Of a stretch of 64,000 bases of DNA, positions 27,600 to 35,515 are shown in pieces (within the stretch, counting starts at the first letter, position 1; every line of letters begins with the position of its first letter). The stretch covers positions 233,455 to 297,454 of the forward strand of contig CAVYBR010000005.1 of NCBI GenBank assembly GCA_963766765.1. Reading direction: 5' to 3'. The notes under the pieces were generated by a model that had not been told where the DNA came from, did not search any database, and saw only the letters and a list, made by a program, of their open reading frames with translations. The position numbers and the translations under genes are program-made. This stretch comes from JACCQS01 sp963766765 (GTDB lineage Bacteria; Actinomycetota; Actinomycetes; Mycobacteriales; Geodermatophilaceae).

Positions 27600-28495
27600 T
27601 GACCCAGATGCCCTACTACGCATCCGCCGAGCAGGTCATGCGGGACCGCTCCGAGTACGCCCGCAAGGGCATCTCGCGCGGACGTAGCGTGGCAGTGCTG
27701 ACCTACGCCGACGGTGTGCTGTTCATCGCCGAGAACCCCAGCACGACGCTGCACAAGATCGGTGAGATCTACGACCGCATCGGATTCGCCGCGGTGGGTC
27801 GCTACAGCGAGTTCGAGACGCTGCGCCAGGCGGGTGTCCGGCTGGCCGACGTCCGTGGTTACTCCTACAACCGGCGCGACGTCACCGGCCGCGTGCTTGC
27901 CAATGCCTACGCCCAGACGCTCGGGGCCATCTTCACCGAGCAGATGAAGCCGTACGAGGTCGAGGTCTGTGTCGCCGATCTTGGCGACCGCCCGGGTCGC
28001 GACGAGCTCTATCGCCTGACGTTCGACGGATCGGTCTTCGACGAAGACGACTTCGTTGTCATGGGCGGGCAAGCCGAGGCGGTCAGCGCTGCGCTGGGCA
28101 CCGGTTTCGAAGCCAGGCTGCCCCTTGCCGAGGCACTCAAACTCGGCGCTTCCGCGCTGGGCACCGGAGCAGCAGTGACCAACGGAACCGCGGCAAAGTC
28201 GGGTACGAGCGTGGCCGCGCTGCCGCCGCAGAAGCTCGAGGTCGCGGTCCTCGACCGCAACCGCGCCAAGCGCACCTTCCGCCGGATCAGTGGTGCGGCC
28301 CTGCAGGACCTGCTCGGCGTGGCCGAGACGCCCCAGGTGACCCCGCCGGACACAGCTACAGCTGGGGACGCCGAGCCGGCCGACCCGGATGCCGCGCCTC
28401 CGGAAACAGCTGAGAGGAACGGCGGCGGTACGCAGGAGGAAAAGCAGATCAACGACCGGGGGAACGGCAAAGACTCCGGCGATGCGCCGGAATGA
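27599..28495 (+). CDS. prcA: 20S proteasome alpha subunit
   Basis: A 298-residue subunit that forms the outer rings and gate of the proteasome. The N-terminus MTQMPYYASAEQVMRDRSEYARKGISRGRS is the gating segment; VGRYSEFETLRQAGVRLADVRGYSYNRRDV is the family core. The last 110 residues are low in complexity and acidic (QVTPPDTATAGDAEPADPD), longer than in mycobacteria, and probably disordered. ATG 27599 overlaps the stop of the second 28-codon mini-ORF. The pair with prcB is always kept in this order. Confidence 0.96.
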   Translation: MTQMPYYASAEQVMRDRSEYARKGISRGRSVAVLTYADGVLFIAENPSTTLHKIGEIYDRIGFAAVGRYSEFETLRQAGVRLADVRGYSYNRRDVTGRVLANAYAQTLGAIFTEQMKPYEVEVCVADLGDRPGRDELYRLTFDGSVFDEDDFVVMGGQAEAVSAALGTGFEARLPLAEALKLGASALGTGAAVTNGTAAKSGTSVAALPPQKLEVAVLDRNRAKRTFRRISGAALQDLLGVAETPQVTPPDTATAGDAEPADPDAAPPETAERNGGGTQEEKQINDRGNGKDSGDAPE

Positions 28496-28509
28496 CCCGA
28501 CTTCGCGCA

Positions 28510-28515
28510 TAGGCT
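28510..28515 (+). promoter_or_regulatory. -10 box TAGGCT of pafA
   Basis: TAGGCT is followed by 6 nt and then GTG 28522. Confidence 0.5.
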
Positions 28516-28521
28516 GACCAC

Positions 28522-29880
28522 GTGGACCGGCGAATCTTCGGCATCGAGACCGAGTACGGCGTGACCTGCACGTTCCGGGGTCAGCGTCGACTCTCCCCGG
28601 ACGAGGTCGCCCGCTACCTGTTCCGTCGAGTTGTCTCCTGGGGCCGGTCCTCGAACGTGTTCCTGCGCAACGGCGCCCGGCTCTACCTGGACGTGGGCTC
28701 GCACCCGGAGTACGCGACACCCGAGTGTGATGACGTCCGCGAACTCGTCATCCACGACCGAGCGGGGGAGCGGATCCTCGAGGGATTGCTCGTCGATGCC
28801 GAGGCACGGCTGCACGAAGAGGGCGTCACCGGAGACATCTACCTGTTCAAGAACAACACTGATTCGGCCGGCAACTCCTACGGCTGCCACGAGAACTACC
28901 TCGTCGGCCGGCACGGCGAATTCAGCCGGTTGGCCGACGTCCTGATCCCATTCCTGGTCAGCCGCCAACTCGTCTGCGGCGCGGGCAAGATCCAGCAGAC
29001 CCCGCGCGGCGCGGTCTTCTGCGTCAGCCAACGGGCCGAGCACATCTGGGAGGGCGTGTCCTCGGCGACCACTCGCTCCCGGCCGATCATCAACACGCGA
29101 GACGAGCCGCACGCTGACGCGGAGAAATACCGACGCCTCCACGTGATCGTCGGGGACTCCAACATGAACGAGACGACGACCCTGCTCAAGGTCACGATCA
29201 CCGATCTGGTCCTGCGCATGGTCGAGGCCGGGGTGGTCTTGCGGGACATGACCCTGGAGAACCCGATCCGGGCGATCCGCGAGATCAGCCACGACATGAC
29301 CGGTCGTCGCCGGGTCCGGCTTGCCAACGGTCGCGAGCTGTCCGGGCTGGAGATCCAGAGCGAATACCACGCGCGCTGTGCGGACTTCGTCGACAAGGAG
29401 GGCCTTGGCGGCAGCCTGCTGGACATGCTCGAGCTCTGGGGCAGGACGCTGAAGGCGATCGACTCGCAGGACCTGTCGCAGATCGACCGCGAGATCGACT
29501 GGGCGACGAAGTTCCAGCTCGTCGAGCGATACCGGGGCAAGCATGACCTCCCGCTATCCAGCCCGCGGATCGCACAGATCGACCTCGCCTATCACGACAT
29601 CAACCGCGACCGAGGCCTCTACTACCTGTTGGACAAGCGCGGGGCGGTCAATCGGGTCTCCACCGACCTCGAGGTGTTCACGGCCAAGAACGTGCCACCG
29701 CAGACCACCCGAGCCCGGCTGCGCGGGGAGTTCATCCGCCGGGCGCAGGAAAAGCGCCGTGACTTCACCGTCGACTGGGTGCATCTGAAGCTCAACGACC
29801 AGGCCCAACGAACCGTCCTGTGCAAGGACCCGTTCAAGGCCGTCGACGATCGCGTGGACAAACTCATCGCGAGTATGTGA
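28522..29880 (+). CDS. pafA: Pup-protein ligase PafA
   Basis: A 452-residue ligase that uses ATP to join deamidated Pup to target lysines. FGIETEYGVTC contains the metal-binding Glu9, and LYLDVGSHPEYATPE contains the catalytic Asp57; the long insert seen in Dop at this place is absent, which tells the two apart. KNNTDSAGNSYGCHENYLVGR and PIINTRDEPHADAEKYRRLH complete the active site. The C-terminal domain of about 70 residues (TTRARLRGEFIRRAQEKRRDFTV) binds Pup. It begins with GTG and is leaderless by its promoter. It converges on a DUF3866 gene with a shared terminator-like hairpin. Confidence 0.97.
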   Translation: MDRRIFGIETEYGVTCTFRGQRRLSPDEVARYLFRRVVSWGRSSNVFLRNGARLYLDVGSHPEYATPECDDVRELVIHDRAGERILEGLLVDAEARLHEEGVTGDIYLFKNNTDSAGNSYGCHENYLVGRHGEFSRLADVLIPFLVSRQLVCGAGKIQQTPRGAVFCVSQRAEHIWEGVSSATTRSRPIINTRDEPHADAEKYRRLHVIVGDSNMNETTTLLKVTITDLVLRMVEAGVVLRDMTLENPIRAIREISHDMTGRRRVRLANGRELSGLEIQSEYHARCADFVDKEGLGGSLLDMLELWGRTLKAIDSQDLSQIDREIDWATKFQLVERYRGKHDLPLSSPRIAQIDLAYHDINRDRGLYYLLDKRGAVNRVSTDLEVFTAKNVPPQTTRARLRGEFIRRAQEKRRDFTVDWVHLKLNDQAQRTVLCKDPFKAVDDRVDKLIASM

Positions 29881-29912
29881 CCGGCGGCGCCTGTGTGTGC
29901 GCGCCCTCCGGT
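29880..29912. terminator. Hairpin between the convergent pafA and DUF3866 genes
   Basis: ACCGG C GGCGC, a 10-nt loop, then GCGCC CT CCGGT: ten base pairs with a small internal bulge. It fills the whole 31-bp gap between the two stops and has no T-run on either side, as is usual in GC-rich actinobacteria. It could serve both directions. Confidence 0.5.
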
Positions 29913-30977
29913 CAGGCCAGTAGGGAAGCGGCGTGGCGCCCGGCAGCGGCCGCGGCCATGAAGTACCAGCGATCCTCCGCCAGTCCGCGGCCCATCGTCG
30001 ACAGCCGCACCGGACTCGCGGTCAATGCGTCCAGCAAGCCACGATCGGACACGTAGAGAATCCGATTCCGTTCCGGCTGCGCGGCCAGGTCGTCCTCGAC
30101 CCGTCGACGGAGGTCCAGCGGCAAACCCTCAGGCACGGCGATGTCCATGTCCACGAGGGCCACCTGCCCGAAAGCGGTGAGCGAGTGGTGCGAGACGCCG
30201 CGGTGTCGCGTCCGGGCATCGGCGTCGCTGATCCGTAACGCACCCACTGGGCGTCCCTCGAGCGTGGCGACGGCGTTGGCGGTGTCCCCGGCGGCGACAC
30301 CCGAGAAGCCCCAGGTCGTACCGGTCCCGAGGTTGCCCGGTCCTTGCGTGACGATTGCGATGTCGGCGTTGAGCACGTGCTTGGCGGCCAGCAATCCGGT
30401 GTGCACCGTCACAGCCTCCAGATCACCGCCGAGCGCCTGGCCGACGGTCACGATGCCGACGAGATGATCGCTGAGGTCCGACAGCGTCCGAGAGAACCAG
30501 GCGACCAGGGCGCCGCCGTCAGTCATCACATAGGCGACACGGGCATTCGGGCGGTCGAGATGAATGCCGGCCAGGATCGCTGGCAATGCGGAGTGCAGGT
30601 CGGCGATGACGACCGGCATGCCCTCCAGGGAGTCCGCGTCGCGAAGCAGTGAGTGATGCTCCGACTCCTGCGCGTCTACGCCGAGGACTGCCGCCTGAGT
30701 CGGCAGATACCGGCCCTTGACCAGGTGACCCTCGCCGCGCGAGCCGGCCGGAAGCCGGGAAGGGATGGCAACGACGAGCGCGTATCCACCGGTACCGAGA
30801 TCGAGATCGAGCGCGGTCGTGTTCAGCAGAAACGGCATCGCCCGGTTCGGGGTGGCCGACGAGCTGGGGGTAGGCGAGGGCTTGTACGGAGACGCCGTCG
30901 ACCGACACGTCCAGCTCGAGAGCGCCCTTCCACTCCCGGCCGGTCGAGATCACTTCGCCGACACTCCAATGAATCAT
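29912..30977 (-). pseudogene. DUF3866 family protein, one-base frameshift
   Basis: Two frames on the minus strand make up one DUF3866 protein of about 354 residues. The first, from ATG 30977, gives MIHWSVGEVISTGREWKGALE and LAYPQLVGHPEPGDAV; the second continues LLNTTALDLDLGTGGYALVVA to the stop at 29912. An extra T in a TTT run (AAA at 30830-30832 on the plus strand) shifts the frame between GDAV and LLNT. Family function is unknown; members keep this place next to pafB in several actinobacteria. TACCGT at 30991-30986 precedes ATG 30977 by 8 nt. A homopolymer sequencing error is a real possibility. Confidence 0.85.
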
Positions 30978-31011
30978 GTGGCGGCACGGTATCCGAGTTC
31001 GGGAACTCGGT

Positions 31012-31017
31012 TAGCGT
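31012..31017 (+). promoter_or_regulatory. -10 box TAGCGT of pafB
   Basis: TAGCGT is followed by 6 nt and then GTG 31024. Confidence 0.5.
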
Positions 31018-31023
31018 TGGCGT

Positions 31024-32013
31024 GTGACGACCCGTCGGGCAGAACGCCTCGTGAACTTGGTGATCTGTCTCCTGGCCACGCGCTATTACCTGACCGCAGA
31101 GCAGATCCGGCGTGCGGTCCCTGGGTACGAACCGGATGACGGAACGGATCGGGCCAAGGAAGCGTTCAAGCGGATGTTCGAACGCGACAAGGCCGAATTG
31201 CGCGAGATCGGCGTCCCGCTGGAGACCGGCCGCACGTCGGCCTTCGACGACGAGGATGGCTACCGGATTGCGCGGCAGGCCTACGAACTTCCGCCGATCT
31301 CACTCGCCGCCGATGAGGCCGCGGCGGTCGGACTGGCGGCTCGGCTCTGGCATTCCGCGGCTCTTGCCGGAGCCGCTGAGGGCGCACTGCACAAGCTGCG
31401 TGCGGCGGGCGTCAGCCTCGACGAGCATGCCGCTGTGCCGCTGGAACCCCGCTTGGACTCCGGCGAACCCGCCTTCGGGGCCTGCTTCGCTGCCGCCACG
31501 GAGCGCCGGGAGCTGCGGTTCGACTATCAGCGCCCGGATGGCGCCGACCCGACGTCCCGCCGCATCCATCCGTGGGGAGTCGTGGCCAGACGGGGCCGCT
31601 GGTACGTCGCCGGCTATGACCTCGAACGTGGCGCACCGCGCGCCTTTCGGCTCAGTCGCTTCGCCGGACGACCCAAGGCGGTCGGCCCACCGGATGCCTT
31701 CGAACGCCCCGATGATGTCGACCTCGTCGCCATGGTGGCATCGACGACCCCGGCCAGCGATGTCATCGCACGGATCCGGCTGCGGCCTGGCGCGGCCGAA
31801 GGCCTGCGTCGAGTCGGCAAGTCTTCCGCGGACGACCCCGACCTGATCGAAACCCCCCTCTACGATCTGCACTCCCTCGCCGACCGGGTCACCAGTTATG
31901 GCGCCGATGCTGTGGTGGAGGAACCCGCTGCGCTGCGGGATGCGGTCATCTCGCGGCTGCGTCGTCTGGCCGAGATGAGTGAGGTCGACGGCGAGATCGG
32001 TGCCAGGCCATGA
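31024..32013 (+). CDS. pafB: WYL-domain transcriptional regulator PafB
   Basis: A 329-residue regulator. An N-terminal helix-turn-helix (about residues 1-75) is followed by the WYL domain, with RRIHPWGVVARRGRWYVAGY at about 178-198. In mycobacteria PafB and PafC act together as an activator of the RecA-independent DNA damage response, sensing single-stranded DNA. Here the two genes overlap by 4 bp (ATGA), which fits a fixed pair. They remain tied to the pup locus in position but are not needed for pupylation. Confidence 0.94.
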   Translation: MTTRRAERLVNLVICLLATRYYLTAEQIRRAVPGYEPDDGTDRAKEAFKRMFERDKAELREIGVPLETGRTSAFDDEDGYRIARQAYELPPISLAADEAAAVGLAARLWHSAALAGAAEGALHKLRAAGVSLDEHAAVPLEPRLDSGEPAFGACFAAATERRELRFDYQRPDGADPTSRRIHPWGVVARRGRWYVAGYDLERGAPRAFRLSRFAGRPKAVGPPDAFERPDDVDLVAMVASTTPASDVIARIRLRPGAAEGLRRVGKSSADDPDLIETPLYDLHSLADRVTSYGADAVVEEPAALRDAVISRLRRLAEMSEVDGEIGARP

Positions 32014-32969
32014 GCGCGACTGCAGACCGCGTCCCCAGGTTGTTGGCGCTCATCCCGTACCTGCAGGCCCATCCGGATATCGAGATTAGCTCGGCTGCTG
32101 CGGATTTCGGCATCAGCCCGGACGAATTGCGCGAGGACCTCAACCTGCTCTGGATGTGCGGCCTCCCCGGCCACGGACCCGGGGATCTGATCGATCTGTC
32201 CTTCGACGACGACCATGTCGCCGTCACCTTCGATGCCGGGATGAGCCGACCGCTGCGGCTGACCACGCACGAGGCGGTGGCCCTCATCGTCGCGCTCCGT
32301 ACGCTGGCCGCCACTCCAGGCCTGATCGAGCAAGAGGCGGTCAGTCGCGCGCTGGCCAAGATCGAGGAAGCTGCCGGAGCCCAAGCGCAGGCGGCGGGAG
32401 CCCTCACGGTGGCCGTCGACGGACAGGACGCCCGCCTGGCCGCGCTACGTCGAGCATTGACCGCAGGTCAGGCGGTGCACCTGACGTACTACTCGGCCGG
32501 TCGAGACGCGCGAACTGAGCGGACCGTCGACCCCATGCGATTGCTGCTCGTCGATGGGCACTGGTACCTCGAGGCCTGGTGCCGACGCGCCGAGGGCGTA
32601 CGGATGTTTCGACTGGACCGGGTCGAGGAACTGGCCGCCTTGGACGAGCCGTCCCGCCCACCGCCGGATATCGCCCCGCGCGACATCTCAGGAGGACTCT
32701 TCCTGCCCTCACCCGAGGACGTTCAGGTTCGGATCAGGCTGCTTCCCTGGGCCCGCTGGGTGGCCGATTACTACCCCTGCCAGAGCGTTGTCGAGGACGG
32801 TGACGGGTTGTTGGTGACCCTGCGCTCCAACGAGACGACCTGGGTACGCCGGCTGGTGGCCGGCCTCGGGGGAGCCGCCCAGGTGCTCGATCCACCGGAG
32901 TTGGCCGAGCAGATCGCGAAGGATGCCCAATTGGCGCTGACCGCCTACGACGTGCCCGGTGGCGACTAG
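32010..32969 (+). CDS. pafC: WYL-domain transcriptional regulator PafC
   Basis: A 319-residue partner of PafB with the same plan: helix-turn-helix at about 10-70 (EISSAAADFGISPDELRED), then the WYL domain with DGHWYLEAWCRRAEGVRMFRLDRV at about 180-203 and a C-terminal alpha/beta extension. The ATG overlaps the pafB stop. Its TAG stop is the first part of a TAGGTT box that may drive the next gene. Confidence 0.94.
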   Translation: MSATADRVPRLLALIPYLQAHPDIEISSAAADFGISPDELREDLNLLWMCGLPGHGPGDLIDLSFDDDHVAVTFDAGMSRPLRLTTHEAVALIVALRTLAATPGLIEQEAVSRALAKIEEAAGAQAQAAGALTVAVDGQDARLAALRRALTAGQAVHLTYYSAGRDARTERTVDPMRLLLVDGHWYLEAWCRRAEGVRMFRLDRVEELAALDEPSRPPPDIAPRDISGGLFLPSPEDVQVRIRLLPWARWVADYYPCQSVVEDGDGLLVTLRSNETTWVRRLVAGLGGAAQVLDPPELAEQIAKDAQLALTAYDVPGGD

Positions 32970-32972
32970 GTT
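32967..32972 (+). promoter_or_regulatory. -10 box TAGGTT at the pafC stop
   Basis: TAGGTT begins at the pafC stop codon and is followed by 6 nt and ATG 32979. Confidence 0.45.
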
Positions 32973-32978
32973 GACCAC

Positions 32979-33206
32979 ATGATGCTGACCGTCTGGCTCG
33001 TCGTCGGAATCGGGGCGGTCCTCCTGCTCGCGATCCTGGGCTATGGCCTGTGGGGTCACGCGAAACGCTTGCTGAATGCCGTGAAGGACGCCCAGGCATC
33101 GGTGGCTCCTCAGGTTGTCGAACTGACGCAGGGAATCCAACGGGCGCAGGCGATGCGAATGCAGAACGGGGCTGACACGACGCATGGCCTCGGACGGCAC
33201 GCGTAG
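32979..33206 (+). CDS. Small single-helix membrane protein upstream of tatA
   Basis: A 75-residue protein. One hydrophobic segment (about residues 3-26) is followed by a charged, helical tail (HAKRLLNAVKDAQASVAPQVVELTQGIQRAQAMRMQ). A small membrane protein is often found at this place between pafC and tatA in actinobacteria. It is not a TatA copy: it lacks the FG hinge. It may start at ATG 32979 or 32982. Function unknown. Confidence 0.7.
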   Translation: MMLTVWLVVGIGAVLLLAILGYGLWGHAKRLLNAVKDAQASVAPQVVELTQGIQRAQAMRMQNGADTTHGLGRHA

Positions 33207-33238
33207 ACTCGATTCATCACTGCGACTAGGAGAAACCC

Positions 33239-33529
33239 ATGAATTTCGGCCCCCTCGAGATCGGGTTGATCATTCTCGCCGTCCTCCTGCTGTTCGGTTA
33301 CAAGAAATTGCCGGACGCCTCCCGCTCGTTGGGTCGCTCGCTGCGCATCTTCAAGGGCGAGATGAAGGGGATGAAGGACGACGACGTACGCACCAGAGCT
33401 CCGGCCGAGGCGGTGCGCGGTGAGCTTCCCACCACGAGCACTCCGCCGGTCACGCCGGCGGAAACCCCGCCGGTCACGGCTGAGGCAACGTCCAACAAGC
33501 CTTACCCGGAGTACAAGCCGCCGAGCTGA
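33239..33529 (+). CDS. tatA: Sec-independent translocase TatA
   Basis: A 96-residue pore-forming subunit of the twin-arginine export system. A short membrane helix (residues 7-20) leads into the FGYKKLPDASRSLGRSLRIF hinge and amphipathic helix. The tail is rich in Pro and Thr. The ATG has AGGAG upstream, and a TAGACT box at 33204-33209 may give a separate promoter with a leader of about 25 nt. It is followed by tatC; no tatB gene is next to it. Confidence 0.95.
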   Translation: MNFGPLEIGLIILAVLLLFGYKKLPDASRSLGRSLRIFKGEMKGMKDDDVRTRAPAEAVRGELPTTSTPPVTPAETPPVTAEATSNKPYPEYKPPS

Positions 33530-33597
33530 ACCGAGCCGGCCCGCCACCCGTACCTCTTGTCCGCTGACCGTCCCGTCGAGCAGGGAGCCCTGATCCG

Positions 33598-34527
33598 GTG
33601 ACCAGCCCGGCGAAGCGCTCACTCCGCAGCCGCATTCGATCGTGGCGGCAGCGGGACAATGCCGAGGCCACCATGAGCTTGGCCGGACATCTTCGGGAGC
33701 TCCGCAGTCGCCTGATCAAGGCCTTCCTGTTCATAGCCGTGGGCGCAGTCGCGACGTTCATCTGGTACGACAACGGCCTGCTCGACTTCATCAAGGCGCC
33801 TTACTGCGATTTGCCCGCGGATCTCAGAGTCACCGTCGAGGGCGAGCAGTGCACCCTGATCTTCACCGACGTACTCGGTGGATTCCTGCTCCGCTTGAAG
33901 GTCGCGTTCATCGGCGGGATCGTCCTGACCGCACCCTTTTGGCTCTACCAGCTCTGGGCGTTCGTCACGCCGGGTCTGAAGCGCAACGAGAAGCGCTACA
34001 CCGTGATCTTCGTGACGCTGTCATCGTCGTTGTTCGCCGGCGGCACCGTGCTTGCCTACATCACGTTGCGCAACGGTCTTCGACTCCTGCTGGGTATTGC
34101 CGGGGAGGGTGTGACTCCGCTGCTCACCGCGCCGGAGTACGTCGGCTTCGTCGTCACCCTCCTGGTCGCGTTCGGCATCTCCTTTCAGGTCCCCTTGATC
34201 GCGCTGATGCTCAATTTCCTCGGCGTGCTGTCCTACGGGCTCATGGCCAAGAGCCGGCGCTGGGCGTTCTTCCTGACGTTGGTCTTTGCCGCGTTCATCA
34301 CGCCGACCCAGGACCCGTTCACGATGCTGGCCATGGCCGGGCCGATGATCCTGCTGTTCGAAGGCGCAATCCAGGTCGCGAGGGTCATCGACAAGCGACG
34401 CGCGAAGCGAGACGCCCTCAGCGGATTCCACGACGTCGACGATGATGAAGCGTCACCCTTGGATGCCTCACCGTCGGCCCTCGACGACGAGTTGGCTCTC
34501 GAACCCGGCGACGGAGTGACCCGCTAG
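33598..34527 (+). CDS. tatC: Sec-independent translocase TatC
   Basis: A 309-residue membrane protein that binds the twin-arginine signal peptide. MSLAGHLRELRSRLIKAF at about 22-39 contains the conserved cytosolic Glu near the first helix; six membrane segments follow, with PFWLYQLWAFVTPGLKRNEKR after the second and TPTQDPFTMLAMAGPM before the last. The C-terminal 45 residues are acidic. It starts with GTG and has GGGAGCCC upstream. The lipid kinase gene begins 3 nt after it. Confidence 0.95.
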   Translation: MTSPAKRSLRSRIRSWRQRDNAEATMSLAGHLRELRSRLIKAFLFIAVGAVATFIWYDNGLLDFIKAPYCDLPADLRVTVEGEQCTLIFTDVLGGFLLRLKVAFIGGIVLTAPFWLYQLWAFVTPGLKRNEKRYTVIFVTLSSSLFAGGTVLAYITLRNGLRLLLGIAGEGVTPLLTAPEYVGFVVTLLVAFGISFQVPLIALMLNFLGVLSYGLMAKSRRWAFFLTLVFAAFITPTQDPFTMLAMAGPMILLFEGAIQVARVIDKRRAKRDALSGFHDVDDDEASPLDASPSALDDELALEPGDGVTR

Positions 34528-34530
34528 CCG

Positions 34531-35445
34531 ATGGATCCGCGCAGTGACATCACGCTGTTGGTCAACCCTCGGGCGGGACATGGCAGAGCGGTCCAGATCG
34601 CTGCGGGCTTGGCGAGGAATCTGGCCAATCGCGGAATCGTCGTCGATGTGCCGACTGTCGAGACTGTGCAGGCCGCAACGGTCGCTGTCGCGGAGGCGGT
34701 CCAACGCACGGCGAGAGGCCTGGTGGTGATTGGCGGCGACGGGCTGTGTCACCTTGCGATTCAGGAGCTCGCCGGAACGGAGACCGCTCTCGGCATCGTC
34801 GCGGCCGGGACGGGCAACGACTTCGCGGCGGGACTCGGCCTACCGGTCGAGCTGGAGGCTGCCGCGACGGGCATCGCGGCGGCGATGTCGCCGGAGTCAG
34901 AGCTTCGGTCGGTGGACCTGGGGCGCACCGGAGAACGATGGTGGGCCAGCGTGATGTGCGCGGGATTCGACTCCGCGGTCAATGATCGGGCGAACCGAAT
35001 GCGGTGGCCCCGCGGGCAACGCCGCTACGACTTCGCTCTGCTTGCCGAGCTGGCCCACCTGCGGGCGGTCCCGATGGCCATCGATCTGGATGGGCAGACT
35101 GTCGATTTGGAGGTCACGCTGGTCGCAGTGGGAAACACATCCACCTACGGCGGCGGCATCCCGATCTGCCCAGATGCCGACCCGAGTGACGGACTCTTGG
35201 ACGTCACGGTGGTCGGTCCGATCAGCCGAGCCACGCTCATCCGGATGACTCCGACCCTGCGACGAGGTCAACACAGCGCACATCCGGCAGTGTCGACGTA
35301 CCGGGCCCGATCGATCTCATTGCACAGTGACGCCGACCCGATCGTCACCGCCTATGCCGACGGTGAACCGATCCAAGCACTACCGGTCACAGCAACCTGC
35401 CAGCCCAGCGCCCTACGAATCCTGCAGGCCGATCCTGCGGACTAA
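34531..35445 (+). CDS. Diacylglycerol/lipid kinase family protein
   Basis: A 304-residue kinase of the DagK/YegS family. NPRAGHG at 12-18, GGDG at 68-71 and AAGTGNDFA at about 91-99 are the ATP and substrate motifs; the usual GGDGT is GGDGL here, as in many actinobacterial members. The C-terminal beta domain has GGGIPICPDADPSDGLLDV. It phosphorylates a lipid alcohol at the membrane; diacylglycerol is the likeliest but not proven. It is probably cotranscribed with tatC, and the next gene helY has its own promoter. Confidence 0.87.
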   Translation: MDPRSDITLLVNPRAGHGRAVQIAAGLARNLANRGIVVDVPTVETVQAATVAVAEAVQRTARGLVVIGGDGLCHLAIQELAGTETALGIVAAGTGNDFAAGLGLPVELEAAATGIAAAMSPESELRSVDLGRTGERWWASVMCAGFDSAVNDRANRMRWPRGQRRYDFALLAELAHLRAVPMAIDLDGQTVDLEVTLVAVGNTSTYGGGIPICPDADPSDGLLDVTVVGPISRATLIRMTPTLRRGQHSAHPAVSTYRARSISLHSDADPIVTAYADGEPIQALPVTATCQPSALRILQADPAD

Positions 35446-35503
35446 CTGGTCGACTCTGGAGGCCGCTCGGGGCTGCTTGCCGTCGCGACTGACCGTCGCG
35501 ACA

Positions 35504-35509
35504 TAGCCT
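35504..35509 (+). promoter_or_regulatory. -10 box TAGCCT of helY
   Basis: TAGCCT is followed by 6 nt and then GTG 35516. Confidence 0.5.
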
Positions 35510-35515
35510 TGTGGC

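Noticed and set aside
27433..27602. The two 28-codon ORFs as real peptides
   Set aside because: Their sequence is that of a duplicated spacer (RPARASGSGPHSL) with no conserved feature; their value is more likely in the overlaps than in the products.
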